Source: Tharpella sp964457755
GTDB taxonomy: Bacteria > Desulfobacterota > Anaeroferrophillalia > Anaeroferrophillales > Tharpellaceae
Length of the DNA stretch: 64,000 bases
Assembly (NCBI GenBank): GCA_964457755.1
Contig: CAYWGC010000004.1
Span: 50,724-114,723 of the forward strand
Reading direction: 5' to 3'
The notes under the pieces are model-generated. The model was not told where the DNA came from. It ran no database searches and saw only the letters and a list, made by a program, of their open reading frames with translations. Shown piece by piece: positions 7,867 to 17,561 of the stretch. A program made the translations under genes and the position numbers. The first letter of the stretch is position 1; each line of letters begins with the position of its first letter.

Positions 7867-10800
7867 ATGAATATTGAAGAGCTAAAAAAAATTAAGGCCC
7901 AGTTCAGACCCAAACTGGAAAACAGACTGGATTCACGTCCTTTAGAAAAAAACGATGACAGAAAAATCAGCATCATGGTGTGCAGGGGAAGCGGCTGCAT
8001 TGCCTCGGCCGGGAAAACAAACCCCTATGAGGCTTTTGTCAATGCTCTGGAGAAATACAATCTCCAGGAAAAAGTGGAAGTTGTGCGAACCGGTTGTCAT
8101 GGACTTTGTGAACAGGGACCTATAGCGGTTATTCATCCGGGAGCAACTCTTTACACCAACCTTCAGGCCGGTGATGTTGAAGAAATCGTACAGAAGCACG
8201 TAATTAAAAAGGAATTTGTTGAACGACTGTTGTATTGGGACCCGGTCAAGAAAAAACATATCAGCTCGATGGATAACATCAACTTTTACAATAAACAGAC
8301 TCGCCGAATCCTTTATAATAATGGTTTGATCGATCCGATGATAATTGAAGAGTATATTGCCAACGACGGTTATTTTGCTCTGGCAAAGACCCTTGAAATG
8401 GATAGACTCGCAGTTATCGAAGAAGTGAAAAAGTCAGAGCTGAAAGGACGAGGAGGCGCGGGTTTTCCGACAGGCTTAAAATGGGAATTTGCCTGTAAAG
8501 CAAAAGGTGATCAAAAATACATGGTTTGCAATGCGGACGAAGGCGATCCCGGCGCATACATGAACCGGTCCGAACTCGAAGGCAATCCTCATGCCGTGCT
8601 CGAAGGAATGGTGATTGGCGCTTATGCCATCGGCGCAACCAAAGGCTATATCTATGTCAGGGCGGAATATCCCCTGGCAATTGAAACTCTCGAAAATGCC
8701 ATCGCCCAGGCTAGAGAACGTGGACTGTTGGGAAAAAATATTTTAGGCACATCATTTGATTTTGATATCGAAATTTTCTTAGGTTCCGGCGCTTTTGTCT
8801 GTGGCGAGGAAACTGCCCTGCTCGCATCAATTGAACAAAAACGTGGTAATCCCAGACCAAAACCACCTTTTCCCGCAAACGAAGGCCTGTTTGGAAAACC
8901 CACGATTTTAAATAATGTCGGCACGTTATGCAACATTCCTTTGATTATGCAAAAAGGTGCCGACTGGTGGAGCAGCATCGGTACGGAATCAACCAAAGGC
9001 ACGAAAGTATTCTCCTTGACAGGAAACATCAACAACAGCGGTTTGATTGAAGTCCCTATGGGAATCAGCCTGGGTGAAATTGTTTTTGATATCGGCGGCG
9101 GAGTTCCAAACGGCAAAAAATTCAAAGCGGCTCAGCTGGGAGGCCCCTCGGGGGGCTGTGTTCCCGCCCAATATTTAAATCTGCCCATTGATTATGAATC
9201 TTTGAAAGGTATTGGCTGTATAATGGGTTCCGGCGCACTTGTCGTTCTTGATGAAGATACATGCATGGTTGATACGGCAAAGTTTTTTCTGGAATTTGAC
9301 CGGGATGAATCCTGCGGACAATGCCTGCCCTGCAGGCGCGGGCTTCCTTTAATGGTAGATATTCTGGAGGGAATCACCGAAGGCCGGGGCAAACTGGAAG
9401 ATCTTGACACCCTGCAAAACCTTGCCGAGGGAGTTGCCAAAACTTCTCTTTGCGCCCTGGGACAAACTGCGGCAAGCCCGACTTTAAGTACCATTCAGCA
9501 TTTTAGAGATGAATATGAAGCACATATCATTGACAAGAAATGTCCAGCCGGGGTCTGCGCAGTCTTTTTTAAGAGCAAATGTCAAAACGCCTGCCCCATC
9601 AGTCAGGACATTCCAACCTACCTGGCACTTGCTAAAGAAGATCGGATGGAAGAGTCCTACAAGGTTATCAAACAAACAAACCCCATTCCCCTGGTTTTGG
9701 GCAGAGTCTGTCATAACCCCTGTGAATACAAATGCGAAAGACAAAAATTAGACGAAGCTTTGTCAGTCCGTCATGTGAAAAGATTTGTGGCCGATTTTGC
9801 TTATGAAAATAATTTTGAATACCGGCCGCCCCAAAAACCGGAAAAACCTGAAAAGGTCGCGATTGTGGGATCCGGCCCGGCCGGATTGTCCGCCGCATAC
9901 GATCTTGCGATTGAAGGCTACAAAACTACGATTTTTGAAGCCCTGCCAACGGCAGGCGGTATGCTTGCCGTTGGAATTCCAGAATATAGACTCCCGCGAA
10001 AGGTGCTGAACTACGACATTGAGCAGATAAAGAAAATGGGCGTTGAGATTAAACTAAACACAAAGATTGACAGTATTGACAAGTTGCTTGATGATGGTTT
10101 TAAGGCTGTATTTCTTGCCATTGGCGCTCACGGCGAAAGAAAAATGAATATCCCTGGTGAAGATTTAAAGGGTGTCTGTTTGGGCATGGATTTTTTGAAA
10201 AATTTGAACTTGGGAGAAAAAGTTGACATCGGGAAAAAAGTCGTGGTCATCGGTGGCGGCAACAGCGCCATGGACTGCGCAAGAGTTGCAAAACGAATGG
10301 GCGCTGATTCAGTGACGGTGGTTTACAGAAGAGAAGAAAAAGATATGCCCGCCATAAAAGAAGAAATTGAAGCTGCCCAAAAAGAGGGAATCACTTTTGA
10401 GTGTCTCAGTCTACCGGTTGAAATAATTGGCAACGGCTGCGTTGAAAAAGTAAAATGTGAACGTATGACATTTGACAACTTTGATGCGAGCTGCCGAAAA
10501 ATAACCTGCCCAATCAAAGGTTCAGAATACACTATTGATGCTGACATGGTAATTGAGTCAATAGGACAATTTCCACAAAGCAGCTGGATTTCTGAAAGCA
10601 AGGTAGAAATAGCCGAAAATAAAAGAATTATTGCTGACAAAAGAACCCTGGTAACAGGTCGGGAAGGCATCTTTGCCGGAGGCGACGCTTTTTCCGGCCC
10701 CCGTACGGTTTGCGAAGCTGTGGCTGAAGGACAAAGGGCGGCTTTCTCGATAAACCAGTATTTGCAAAAACTGCCTTTATCAGAAGTAATGAACCGGCAA

Positions 10801-10989
10801 GACCCTGAAAAATATTTGGTTCCCTTTGCTTCCGAAGAAGAACCGCAGGAAAAAGCAAGGGTGGCGATCACTGAAAAGGATCCCGGCACAGCATGTAAAT
10901 GCTTTGATGAAATAGCATGTGATTACTCAAAACAGGAAGCCTTGGAAGAAGCTGGAAGATGTCTCAGATGCGATGCGTGGGAGTCATAG
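7867..10989 (+). CDS. NuoF-GltD fusion: NAD(P)H/FMN diaphorase subunit joined to an NfnB/GltD-like flavoprotein
   Basis: About 1040 residues and two enzymes in one chain. The first 575 or so are NuoF/HydB-like: an N-terminal thioredoxin-like [2Fe-2S] domain (CRGSGC, CHGLC), the FMN loop GRGGAGFPTG, the NADH loop NADEGDPGAY, and the [4Fe-4S] motif CGQCLPC with a distal Cys in SLCALGQ. The last 450 or so are GltD/NfnB-like: a cysteine-rich helical domain (CQNACP, CHNPCEYKC), FAD site VGSGPAGLSAA, nucleotide site VIGGGNSAMD followed by RREEKDMPA, and a final FAD box IFAGGDAFSGP. The ATG at 7867 is preferred because GAGG precedes it; an ATG at 7855 overlaps the upstream stop. The fusion probably adds a second flavin and a second nucleotide site; see findings. 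Confidence 0.92.
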   Translation: MNIEELKKIKAQFRPKLENRLDSRPLEKNDDRKISIMVCRGSGCIASAGKTNPYEAFVNALEKYNLQEKVEVVRTGCHGLCEQGPIAVIHPGATLYTNLQAGDVEEIVQKHVIKKEFVERLLYWDPVKKKHISSMDNINFYNKQTRRILYNNGLIDPMIIEEYIANDGYFALAKTLEMDRLAVIEEVKKSELKGRGGAGFPTGLKWEFACKAKGDQKYMVCNADEGDPGAYMNRSELEGNPHAVLEGMVIGAYAIGATKGYIYVRAEYPLAIETLENAIAQARERGLLGKNILGTSFDFDIEIFLGSGAFVCGEETALLASIEQKRGNPRPKPPFPANEGLFGKPTILNNVGTLCNIPLIMQKGADWWSSIGTESTKGTKVFSLTGNINNSGLIEVPMGISLGEIVFDIGGGVPNGKKFKAAQLGGPSGGCVPAQYLNLPIDYESLKGIGCIMGSGALVVLDEDTCMVDTAKFFLEFDRDESCGQCLPCRRGLPLMVDILEGITEGRGKLEDLDTLQNLAEGVAKTSLCALGQTAASPTLSTIQHFRDEYEAHIIDKKCPAGVCAVFFKSKCQNACPISQDIPTYLALAKEDRMEESYKVIKQTNPIPLVLGRVCHNPCEYKCERQKLDEALSVRHVKRFVADFAYENNFEYRPPQKPEKPEKVAIVGSGPAGLSAAYDLAIEGYKTTIFEALPTAGGMLAVGIPEYRLPRKVLNYDIEQIKKMGVEIKLNTKIDSIDKLLDDGFKAVFLAIGAHGERKMNIPGEDLKGVCLGMDFLKNLNLGEKVDIGKKVVVIGGGNSAMDCARVAKRMGADSVTVVYRREEKDMPAIKEEIEAAQKEGITFECLSLPVEIIGNGCVEKVKCERMTFDNFDASCRKITCPIKGSEYTIDADMVIESIGQFPQSSWISESKVEIAENKRIIADKRTLVTGREGIFAGGDAFSGPRTVCEAVAEGQRAAFSINQYLQKLPLSEVMNRQDPEKYLVPFASEEEPQEKARVAITEKDPGTACKCFDEIACDYSKQEALEEAGRCLRCDAWES

Positions 10990-11001
10990 GAGAAAAATAA
11001 A

Positions 11002-13695
11002 ATGGGTAAAATGGTAAATATTACAATCAATGGAAAAACCTGCCAGGCTGAAGATGGCGGGGTGTTATTAGACCAATGTGAAGCCAACGGCTTTCCAATT
11101 CCGCATCTATGCCATAAAAAAGGGTTGAGTCCCACAGGCGTGTGCCGACTTTGTCTTGTCAAAGTAAAAGGCCTGCGAGGGATTGTTCCGTCCTGTTGCA
11201 CAACGGTTTCAGAAGGCATGGACGTGGTTACGAACGACGAGGAAATAAACGCCCTGCGCCGCCTGAACCTGGAGATGCTTCTTTCGGAAAATGAGCATAA
11301 CTGCCTGACCTGCGAAAGTAACGGCAATTGCGAACTTCAAGACCTGGTCTATCAATTTGGAATTGAGAGCATTCGCTTTCCGATAAATAAAGAAAAAAAG
11401 CCGCTGGATGAATCAAGTTATACTATCATAAGAGATCCCAACAAATGTATTCTTTGCGGAAGATGTGTCAGGGCCTGTAATGAAATAGCCGGTAGAAATA
11501 TTTGGGAGTTTTCAGAACGAGGCCCCAAGCTTGCCATCAGTGCGGGTTTGGATGAACCTTTGAAATGGACTGACTGCACATCCTGCGGGGCCTGCATTCA
11601 AGCTTGTCCGACCGGTGCCCTCATTGAAAAACCGGCACGTTTCCAGGGCCGGAACTGGGAATTTAAAAAGGTCAGAACAACCTGTGCCCACTGCGGCGGC
11701 GGCTGTCAGATAGAGCTTTGGACAAAAGATAACAAAATAGTAAAAGTTTACGGGGTTGAAGACGAAAACACCGTAAACAAAGGACATCTCTGTGTAAAGG
11801 GGCGTTTTGGCATGGACTTTGTCAACAGCCCCGACCGCTTGACCACTCCCCTGATTAAAAGAAATGGAAAATTTGAACAAGCAACCTGGGATGAAGCCCT
11901 TGATTTGACAGCTTCGAAATTCAAAGAAATAAAAGAAAAATACGGTAGCGATGCTTTGGGAGCGGTGGCTTCATCCAAAACCACTACCGAAGAATGCTAT
12001 TTATCTCAAAAATTTGTTCGCACCTGTTTTGGAACGAACAACATTGATTTCTGTGTACGTTTTTGTCATTCACCAACAGCGGTGGGGCTGACCCGTGCCT
12101 TTGGCGCCGGCGCCATGACTAATCCTCTGAATGTCGCTGAAGATACCGATGTTTTGCTTGTTACAGGGCTTAATCTTACGGAAAATTATCCGGTGGGCGC
12201 GGACCGGATAGAACATCTTGCAAGATCAAACAAACTAAAACTGATCTTCGCTGAACCAAGAAAGCTTAAAATGGTTGAATCTGCGGATATTTGGCTGAGA
12301 CCTAATATTGGCAGCGATGTTGCCTGGCTTAACGGCCTCATGAATGTAATCATCAATGAAGATCTTTATGATCACGAATTTGTTAAAAACCGAACCGAGA
12401 AATTTGAAGAGTTAAAAAAGGTCGTTTCAAAATATACGCCGGCAAAAGTAGAAGAAATTTCCGGGATTCCTAAAGAAAAAATAATTGAAGCGGCAAGACT
12501 TTATGCCAAAGCAAACAAAGCCGCCATCATGTATGGCATGGGAGTCACTCAACATAGTCATGGTACAAACAATGTTTCATCTATTTGTAATCTGGCTCTT
12601 TTGACAGGAAATCTTGGCCGGGAAGGCGTCGGCGTAAACCCCATAGCAAAACAAAACAACGGAAACGGCGCCGGCGATATGGGCTGTGTACCAAACGCTT
12701 ATCCTGGGGCTCAGCCGGTGAACAATCCTGACATAAATAAAAAATTTGAAAAAGCTTGGGGAGTAAAACTTTCCGAACAACCCGGCAAAACCATGTCTGA
12801 CATGCTGATCAAAAAAGGAAACATAAAAGGGCTTTATGTGGCGGGTGGCAACCCCATGCGCAGCGGACCCAATTTAAACAACATAAAAGAAGTATTTGAT
12901 GACATGGATTTTATAGTTGTTCAGGATATTTTTATGAGCCCCACAGCAGAAATCGCTGATGTTGTTTTACCAGCCTCAAGTTTTGCCGAAAAGGACGGCA
13001 CCTTTGTAAACGGCGCCCGCTTGGTGCAGCGTGTCCGAAAAGCGCTTGAACCCATAGGAGAAAGCAAACCGGACTGGCAAATAATCTGTGAGCTTAGTAA
13101 ACGCATGGGCTATGAAATGAACTATAATCATCCAAACGAAATCATGGATGAAATTTCTTCATTAACGCCTCCCTATGGCGGCATTTCTTATACACGCCTG
13201 GAAAAAGGTGCACTTCAATGCCCCTGCCCCAATGAAAATCACCCAGGTACCCCAAATTTATGGACGGAAAAATTCAACACAAAATCCGGCAAAGGCCAGT
13301 TCTTTCCAGCAACCTATGAACAACCGGCGGAAATGACCGATGCTGAGTATCCTTTTATTTTTACCACAGGCAAGTCAATCTGCCACATGCACACTGGGTC
13401 TTACACCCAGCAGTCAAAAACACTTTCAAGCTTGTCACCGCATGATATTCTGGAGATAAATCCCGTAGACGGTGAAAAACTTGGCTTGAAAGATGGAGAC
13501 CTGGCAAAAATCAGCTCCCGCAGAGGAGAAATTAAACTGCCGGTAAAACTTATCGACAGTGTTGCAGAGGGAACTGTCTTTACTACATTCTACTCCGTTG
13601 ACACGGCGGTTAATCTTTTGACAAATGATGAGTTAGACCCCCTTGCAAAAGTCCCGGAATTGAAGATTTGTGCCGTCAAGATTGAGAATGGTTAA
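11002..13695 (+). CDS. fdhA: Formate dehydrogenase catalytic subunit FdhA (Cys-type, Mo/W-bis-MGD) with NuoG-like N-terminus
   Basis: 897-residue catalytic subunit that oxidises formate or reduces CO2. The N-terminus (about 1-220) is NuoG/HydA-like: [2Fe-2S] cysteines (PHLC, CRLC, SCC), a His-Cys cluster region (HNCLTC), and two [4Fe-4S] motifs (CILCGRC and CTSCGAC). Then comes the molybdopterin domain with its own cluster (CAHCGGGCQ). The metal ligand is Cys355 in RFCHSP, where selenocysteine enzymes have U; His356 and the later GAGAMTNP support formate dehydrogenase over other family members. The C-terminus is the dinucleotide-binding domain (GSYTQQS). No signal peptide, so cytoplasmic. AGGAG stands 13 bases before the ATG. 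No fdhD or pterin gene is in view. Confidence 0.9.
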   Translation: MGKMVNITINGKTCQAEDGGVLLDQCEANGFPIPHLCHKKGLSPTGVCRLCLVKVKGLRGIVPSCCTTVSEGMDVVTNDEEINALRRLNLEMLLSENEHNCLTCESNGNCELQDLVYQFGIESIRFPINKEKKPLDESSYTIIRDPNKCILCGRCVRACNEIAGRNIWEFSERGPKLAISAGLDEPLKWTDCTSCGACIQACPTGALIEKPARFQGRNWEFKKVRTTCAHCGGGCQIELWTKDNKIVKVYGVEDENTVNKGHLCVKGRFGMDFVNSPDRLTTPLIKRNGKFEQATWDEALDLTASKFKEIKEKYGSDALGAVASSKTTTEECYLSQKFVRTCFGTNNIDFCVRFCHSPTAVGLTRAFGAGAMTNPLNVAEDTDVLLVTGLNLTENYPVGADRIEHLARSNKLKLIFAEPRKLKMVESADIWLRPNIGSDVAWLNGLMNVIINEDLYDHEFVKNRTEKFEELKKVVSKYTPAKVEEISGIPKEKIIEAARLYAKANKAAIMYGMGVTQHSHGTNNVSSICNLALLTGNLGREGVGVNPIAKQNNGNGAGDMGCVPNAYPGAQPVNNPDINKKFEKAWGVKLSEQPGKTMSDMLIKKGNIKGLYVAGGNPMRSGPNLNNIKEVFDDMDFIVVQDIFMSPTAEIADVVLPASSFAEKDGTFVNGARLVQRVRKALEPIGESKPDWQIICELSKRMGYEMNYNHPNEIMDEISSLTPPYGGISYTRLEKGALQCPCPNENHPGTPNLWTEKFNTKSGKGQFFPATYEQPAEMTDAEYPFIFTTGKSICHMHTGSYTQQSKTLSSLSPHDILEINPVDGEKLGLKDGDLAKISSRRGEIKLPVKLIDSVAEGTVFTTFYSVDTAVNLLTNDELDPLAKVPELKICAVKIENG

Positions 13696-13911
13696 TTTTA
13701 ACCCGGATTTGATGCACTCGTAAAAAGTCAGGGTCTTAAAATAACCCCCCCCGGTGATTTGATAACGATATTTTCCCTATAATCTGAAGAAAATATTCCG
13801 ATTGCCGCTAAAATGTAGACAATTAGTTCTTTGACAGTGTCTAAAGACCAGTTTTGAGGCCATTTTTTAGGTAAGAATCGGGGCAGCCCCTTTCATTTGC
13901 TCTCTGATTGA
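13696..13911. other. Non-coding gap after the formate dehydrogenase genes
   Basis: No gene seen. It holds a run of eight C near 13745 and no clear terminator. It leads into a series of broken genes. Confidence 0.4.
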
Positions 13912-14085
13912 CAACGGTTTATCAGTCGTGGGCTGGCTCTGGCGGTGGGAATCATGCGGGTCCATCACGGAGCCCTTAAAGTCGGAAGCAGCCCAGGTGA
14001 AGGTACAACGGTTAGAATTATTCTGCCAGCTGTCGAATTATTTCAAGAACAATCTGATACTCATGAAGAGAATAAGAAAGGGTAA
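13912..14085 (+). pseudogene. C-terminal remnant of a histidine kinase (ATPase G box)
   Basis: 58 codons with no start, opened by a stop at 13909-13911. The translation has RGLALAVGIMR, HHGALKVGSS and GEGTTVRIILP, the end of a HATPase_c domain as found in hybrid kinases (compare RGLGMAAVLGIVR in the intact kinase at 21575). Everything before the G box is missing. Its stop is only 13 bases before the IS66 fragment begins. Confidence 0.8.
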
Positions 14086-14098
14086 CGCTAGAATTTGA

Positions 14099-14647
14099 AT
14101 TGATATTGCCCTAAAACACATTAGGAAACTGTATACCATTGAAAAAGAAGCCAAAGATCTGACAGCTGAAGAGCGTTTTCAACTATGCCAGGAAAAAGCC
14201 AAGCCTGTTCTCGACAAATTTGGCCTCTGGTTGCGTGAAACCTATCCTAAAACACCGCCCAAAGGTGAATTGGGTAAGGCCATTTACTACTCTTTACAAC
14301 AATGGCAACGGCAGAATGTCTATCTCGAAGATGGTCGACTTCGACCAGACAACAACCTTGCGGAAAATGCCATCCGACCGTTCGTGATCGGACGAAAAAA
14401 TTGGCTATTTTCAGGCTCCCCGGCCGGAGCCCACGCCAGTGCCACATTGTATTCTCTGGTCGAAACTGCAAAATTAAACAAGCTTGAGCCCTATACATAT
14501 ATGCGTTACCTGCTGGAAAAGATCCCAGTTACTAACGATGAAAATTTCAAAGAGCTACTACCCACGAGAATTACGCAGGAACAAATTGATAATTTTTTTG
14601 CCGAAGCTTAGGCCGCGCACCGAAGGTGTGGTTTACTGAACGCTTAC
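14099..14647 (+). mobile_element. IS66-family insertion sequence, right-hand remnant (transposase C-terminus plus right end)
   Basis: The frame 14099-14611 encodes the last 170 residues of an IS66 TnpC transposase: KLYTIEKEAKDLTAEER, GRLRPDNNLAENAIRP, GRKNWLFSGS and TLYSLVETAKLN, all family hallmarks, then a short tail. Only about one third of the gene is left and the DDE acid positions upstream are gone. The bases ending at 14647, complementary to GTAAGCGTTCAGTA, look like the IS66 right inverted repeat, so the right end is intact and the left end deleted. No left terminal repeat or accessory ORF is present. Confidence 0.85.
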
Positions 14648-14691
14648 TATTTCGCTACCGTTTCAATGGTTTGGGAAAGAATGTTTTTTAA

Positions 14692-14925
14692 CGGCTCACT
14701 GCAAATACATATTCCAACGATACTGATGGTAGTAGCGGGTTAGTTAGTTCCGCAGATATTAACCCTACTCCAGCCGGGCTAAATTTTATCAATAATGTAG
14801 ATTTCAGTTATGGGTTGTTTCTTGACTTGCCTGAACCACAAAGTGGCAATCTCTATGTTGTAAGGTTTGTGGTTAAGGCAAAAATAGAAAATGTCAGACA
14901 TTTCAAAGCTATTGAAATCAAGTGA
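14692..14925 (+). pseudogene. C-terminal fragment of an unrecognised protein
   Basis: 77 codons open from a stop at 14689-14691 to a TGA at 14923, without a start codon. The composition (TYSNDTDGSSG, FINNVDFSYG, LYVVRFVVKAK) looks like the tail of a secreted beta-sandwich protein. It begins 45 bases after the IS66 right end, so the insertion or a later deletion may have cut the gene. No family recognised. Confidence 0.45.
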
Positions 14926-15454
14926 GAAGATTAGGATCTTAGTCAAATTAAATATAGCAATGAGGTTGCCTTAGTATTGCAGTCAACAATTCCCATCATC
15001 TTTATCCAAGATGAGAGCCGCCGGTCAAAACCGATAAAGTGTAGTGAATGAAGGAACTCGGGTTACAGTAAAAATCGACATAATGTTCTATGATGGTCAG
15101 GATTCGGAAATATTGTGTTGTGAACGTTTGGTTCGGATTGGTACTTTTGAATAAAGAACATCTATTCTTGTTTTTGTCGTTGAAAAGAAAGTGATAATTT
15201 TAATAAGTTGCAGTTATTTCGGTTCATTCAGAAGAATATCTTTGTAGATTTAATGAAGGGTCATGACTAGAACAGCTGATTGATGTTCAATGCATTGTTC
15301 CAATTTCAATCATTGCAATTGGAACAACAGTAAAATTGTGTTTAAGCTATTCGTCCTAACAGTTGAGTTGGTCTCCTGATTTATAGGTTGGCAGCAGCAA
15401 GCTATTATTTCCCACAACCTTTACAACTTTAACCTTCTCTGCGAATATACGTAA
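14926..15454. other. Non-coding stretch of about 530 bases
   Basis: No open frame of note on either strand. A short inverted repeat (TTCCAATTTCAATCATTGCAATTGGAA) spans about 15298-15324. Probably decayed DNA at the edge of the island. Confidence 0.4.
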
Positions 15455-15497
15455 TACAAAAGGTCACTCTGTCAAGGTTGACCTTTTGTATTTTTTA
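15455..15497 (+). terminator. Terminator-like hairpin, possibly bidirectional
   Basis: Perfect 12-base inverted repeat TACAAAAGGTCA / TGACCTTTTGTA with a 12-base loop, followed by six T on the plus strand. Its position 12 bases after the yjbQ stop suggests it also ends the minus-strand operon. Confidence 0.7.
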
Positions 15498-15508
15498 GGG
15501 AATAAGAT

Positions 15509-15925
15509 TTATTCCCCGATAATCTTGAGTAACACCCGTTTTTTCCGTTTGCCGTCAAATTCGCCGTAGAAAATCTGTTCCCACGGGCCGAAATCAAGTT
15601 TCCCTCCGGTGATGGCGACCACCACTTCGCGGCCCATGATCTGACGTTTGAGATGTCCGTCGGCATTGTCTTCGTAGCCGTTGTGGCGGTATTGCGAGGT
15701 CGGAGCATGGGGGGCCAGCTTTTCCAGCCAGACTTCGAAATCGTGATGGAGACCAGATTCATCATCATTGATAAAAACCGAAGCCGTAATATGCATGGCG
15801 TTGACCAGGCACAGGCCCTCTCTGATTCCGCTTTTATTAAGGCACTGTTCGATCTCTGGTGTAATGTTGATAAACTCTTGCCGCTTACTGGTTTCAAACC
15901 ATAGTTCCTGACGGAAACTTTTCAT
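15509..15925 (-). CDS. YjbQ family protein (UPF0047)
   Basis: 138 residues, the usual family length. Family members form small trimeric beta-barrels; some are reported to have weak thiamine-phosphate synthase activity, but the main role is unsettled. Seen here: the metal/active-site motifs NAMHITASVFIND, YRHNGYEDNADGHLK and the end GPWEQIFYGEFDG. ATG at 15925 overlaps the stop of the upstream TPR membrane gene (ATGA), so it is the last gene of the dehydratase operon. Why it travels with that operon is unknown. Confidence 0.9.
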   Translation of the reverse strand: MKSFRQELWFETSKRQEFINITPEIEQCLNKSGIREGLCLVNAMHITASVFINDDESGLHHDFEVWLEKLAPHAPTSQYRHNGYEDNADGHLKRQIMGREVVVAITGGKLDFGPWEQIFYGEFDGKRKKRVLLKIIGE

Positions 15926-17559
15926 CGTATATTCTCCTTTTGGACAGCTCGCTGAGCCAGTTTTTTAAGTTCTGTTATCTGGTTAATGGTGTTTTTCAAT
16001 TCCGGTTCATCCGGTAGCAGGTTTAAAGTTTTCTGGAGATCCGCAACCGCACCCCGGTAATCTTTCAGGTAGAGGCGTAAGCGTCCTCGGTTTTCAAAGC
16101 CCCTGGCATAATCGGGGTGATTCTTGAGCAGGGTATCGAGGTCGTTTAAAGCTTTTTCCGGTTCTTTGTTTTTGAGGTGGGCTACGGCGCGATTATTTAA
16201 AGCTCTGCGGCTGGCCGGATATTTCTGTAACACATCGCTCCAGAGTGTGAGTTGGTTCTGAAAAATTGGGCGCCTTTGCCAGGTGACAGAGGTTAGCAAA
16301 ATTAACCAGCAACCAAAGATGATGTATATGAGTCGGCCCGCCAGGATTTTTTTTGCCAAGAATAATTTATTTTTTATTGCATCGAGCAAACCGCAGATCA
16401 TCAGGGCGGCACCCGGGGCTGCGAGATAGGTTTTGTACTCAACGAGGAGCTCTTTTTGGGGCAGAAAAAGGTAGGGAGGTCCTAAGACAAGGTAGAACCA
16501 GAGGATGCCAAAGCCGATTACAGGGTATCTCCAGCGCATTTTCCAGGCTGATCCAAGCAGGAAAATGTGGCCAATAATTGCGGTCAAGGACGCCGAGTCA
16601 AGGAATTTTGGGCTCGGAAAAAATTCGTGATGCAGGCTTAAGGTCTGCGGCAAAGGCAGAAAGAGCATCTGCCAGTAATGGAAAAAGGCCCGGGCCTCAC
16701 TTAAAAACTGAATGCCGGGTGACCAGAGGCGTTTTGAGCGAAAACCGATATTGATCCAGGTCTGGTTGAAAAGACCAATTTTATAAGCAAAAAAACAGAA
16801 CAGCCCTGCGGTCAAGCCAATAAGGCCGCAAAAGATCAGGATCTTTTTGCGACTTGTAAAGCGTAGTTTTCCGGCATAGAGTTCGTAGACTATAATTGTC
16901 AGAGGCAGGGTTATCGCCATCTCTTTAGAGTGTAGGGCACTTAAGAATGCCAGGCCAGTTACTAAATACCATAGCCACGGTTGCCAGCTTGAAGATCCTT
17001 CTGCTTGATTATATCTCCCTTTAAGCCAGGCGAAAAATCCGAGAAGGTAGAAAAATGAGGCTAGAGCTCCAAATCTCTGGGATACATAAAGAACGGTGTT
17101 TAAAGCCAGTGGATGGCAGATAAAAAAGAGAGTTCCGATAAGGGCTGGCCAACAGATCGAAATAACTTTAGCCGGTGAGGGTTCACGCAACTTATTATTT
17201 CGGGAAATAAAGAGAGCGAGTAGCAGATAAACCAGAAACGAGCATAAAGCATGTAAAATAAGGTTGATGCTGCGAAAACCTGCCGGACTCATTTCGCTTA
17301 TTTTGTAACTTGCGGCAAAGCTTAACCAGGTTAAATTGCGATCCGGTCGCAGTGGTTGGGCCCGCAAGTTGTTAAGAGATTGAGCTGGACTTTTAATCAG
17401 GGCATTGACCTGGCCCTGGTCATTCATCAGGCTGTTATAATCATCAAAAAAGAAATCGTAGTTCAGGCCGGGGCCAAAGAAAATCGCGACTAAGGTCGAA
17501 ATCATCAAGGCCAGGACGAGGGTCTTTGCAAGGCTGGAAATCTGGGCCTGAGAAAACAT
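15922..17559 (-). CDS. Polytopic membrane protein with C-terminal TPR repeats (TMTC/O-mannosyltransferase-like)
   Basis: 545 residues. A first TM (about 11-32) is followed by an acidic loop with FFFDDYNSL, resembling the DD motif of GT-C glycosyltransferases such as TMTC and PMT proteins. Then come about ten further hydrophobic helices to residue 415. The last 120 residues are soluble TPR repeats (ASRRALNNRAVAHLK, YARGFENRGRLRL). It fits proteins annotated as TPR or glycosyltransferase family 39-like membrane proteins. Donor and acceptor are unknown. It starts only two bases after the activator gene ends and overlaps yjbQ, so it is co-translated with both. The link to the acyl-CoA enzymes is positional only. 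Confidence 0.75.
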   Translation of the reverse strand: MFSQAQISSLAKTLVLALMISTLVAIFFGPGLNYDFFFDDYNSLMNDQGQVNALIKSPAQSLNNLRAQPLRPDRNLTWLSFAASYKISEMSPAGFRSINLILHALCSFLVYLLLALFISRNNKLREPSPAKVISICWPALIGTLFFICHPLALNTVLYVSQRFGALASFFYLLGFFAWLKGRYNQAEGSSSWQPWLWYLVTGLAFLSALHSKEMAITLPLTIIVYELYAGKLRFTSRKKILIFCGLIGLTAGLFCFFAYKIGLFNQTWINIGFRSKRLWSPGIQFLSEARAFFHYWQMLFLPLPQTLSLHHEFFPSPKFLDSASLTAIIGHIFLLGSAWKMRWRYPVIGFGILWFYLVLGPPYLFLPQKELLVEYKTYLAAPGAALMICGLLDAIKNKLFLAKKILAGRLIYIIFGCWLILLTSVTWQRRPIFQNQLTLWSDVLQKYPASRRALNNRAVAHLKNKEPEKALNDLDTLLKNHPDYARGFENRGRLRLYLKDYRGAVADLQKTLNLLPDEPELKNTINQITELKKLAQRAVQKENIR

Positions 17560-17561
17560 AG

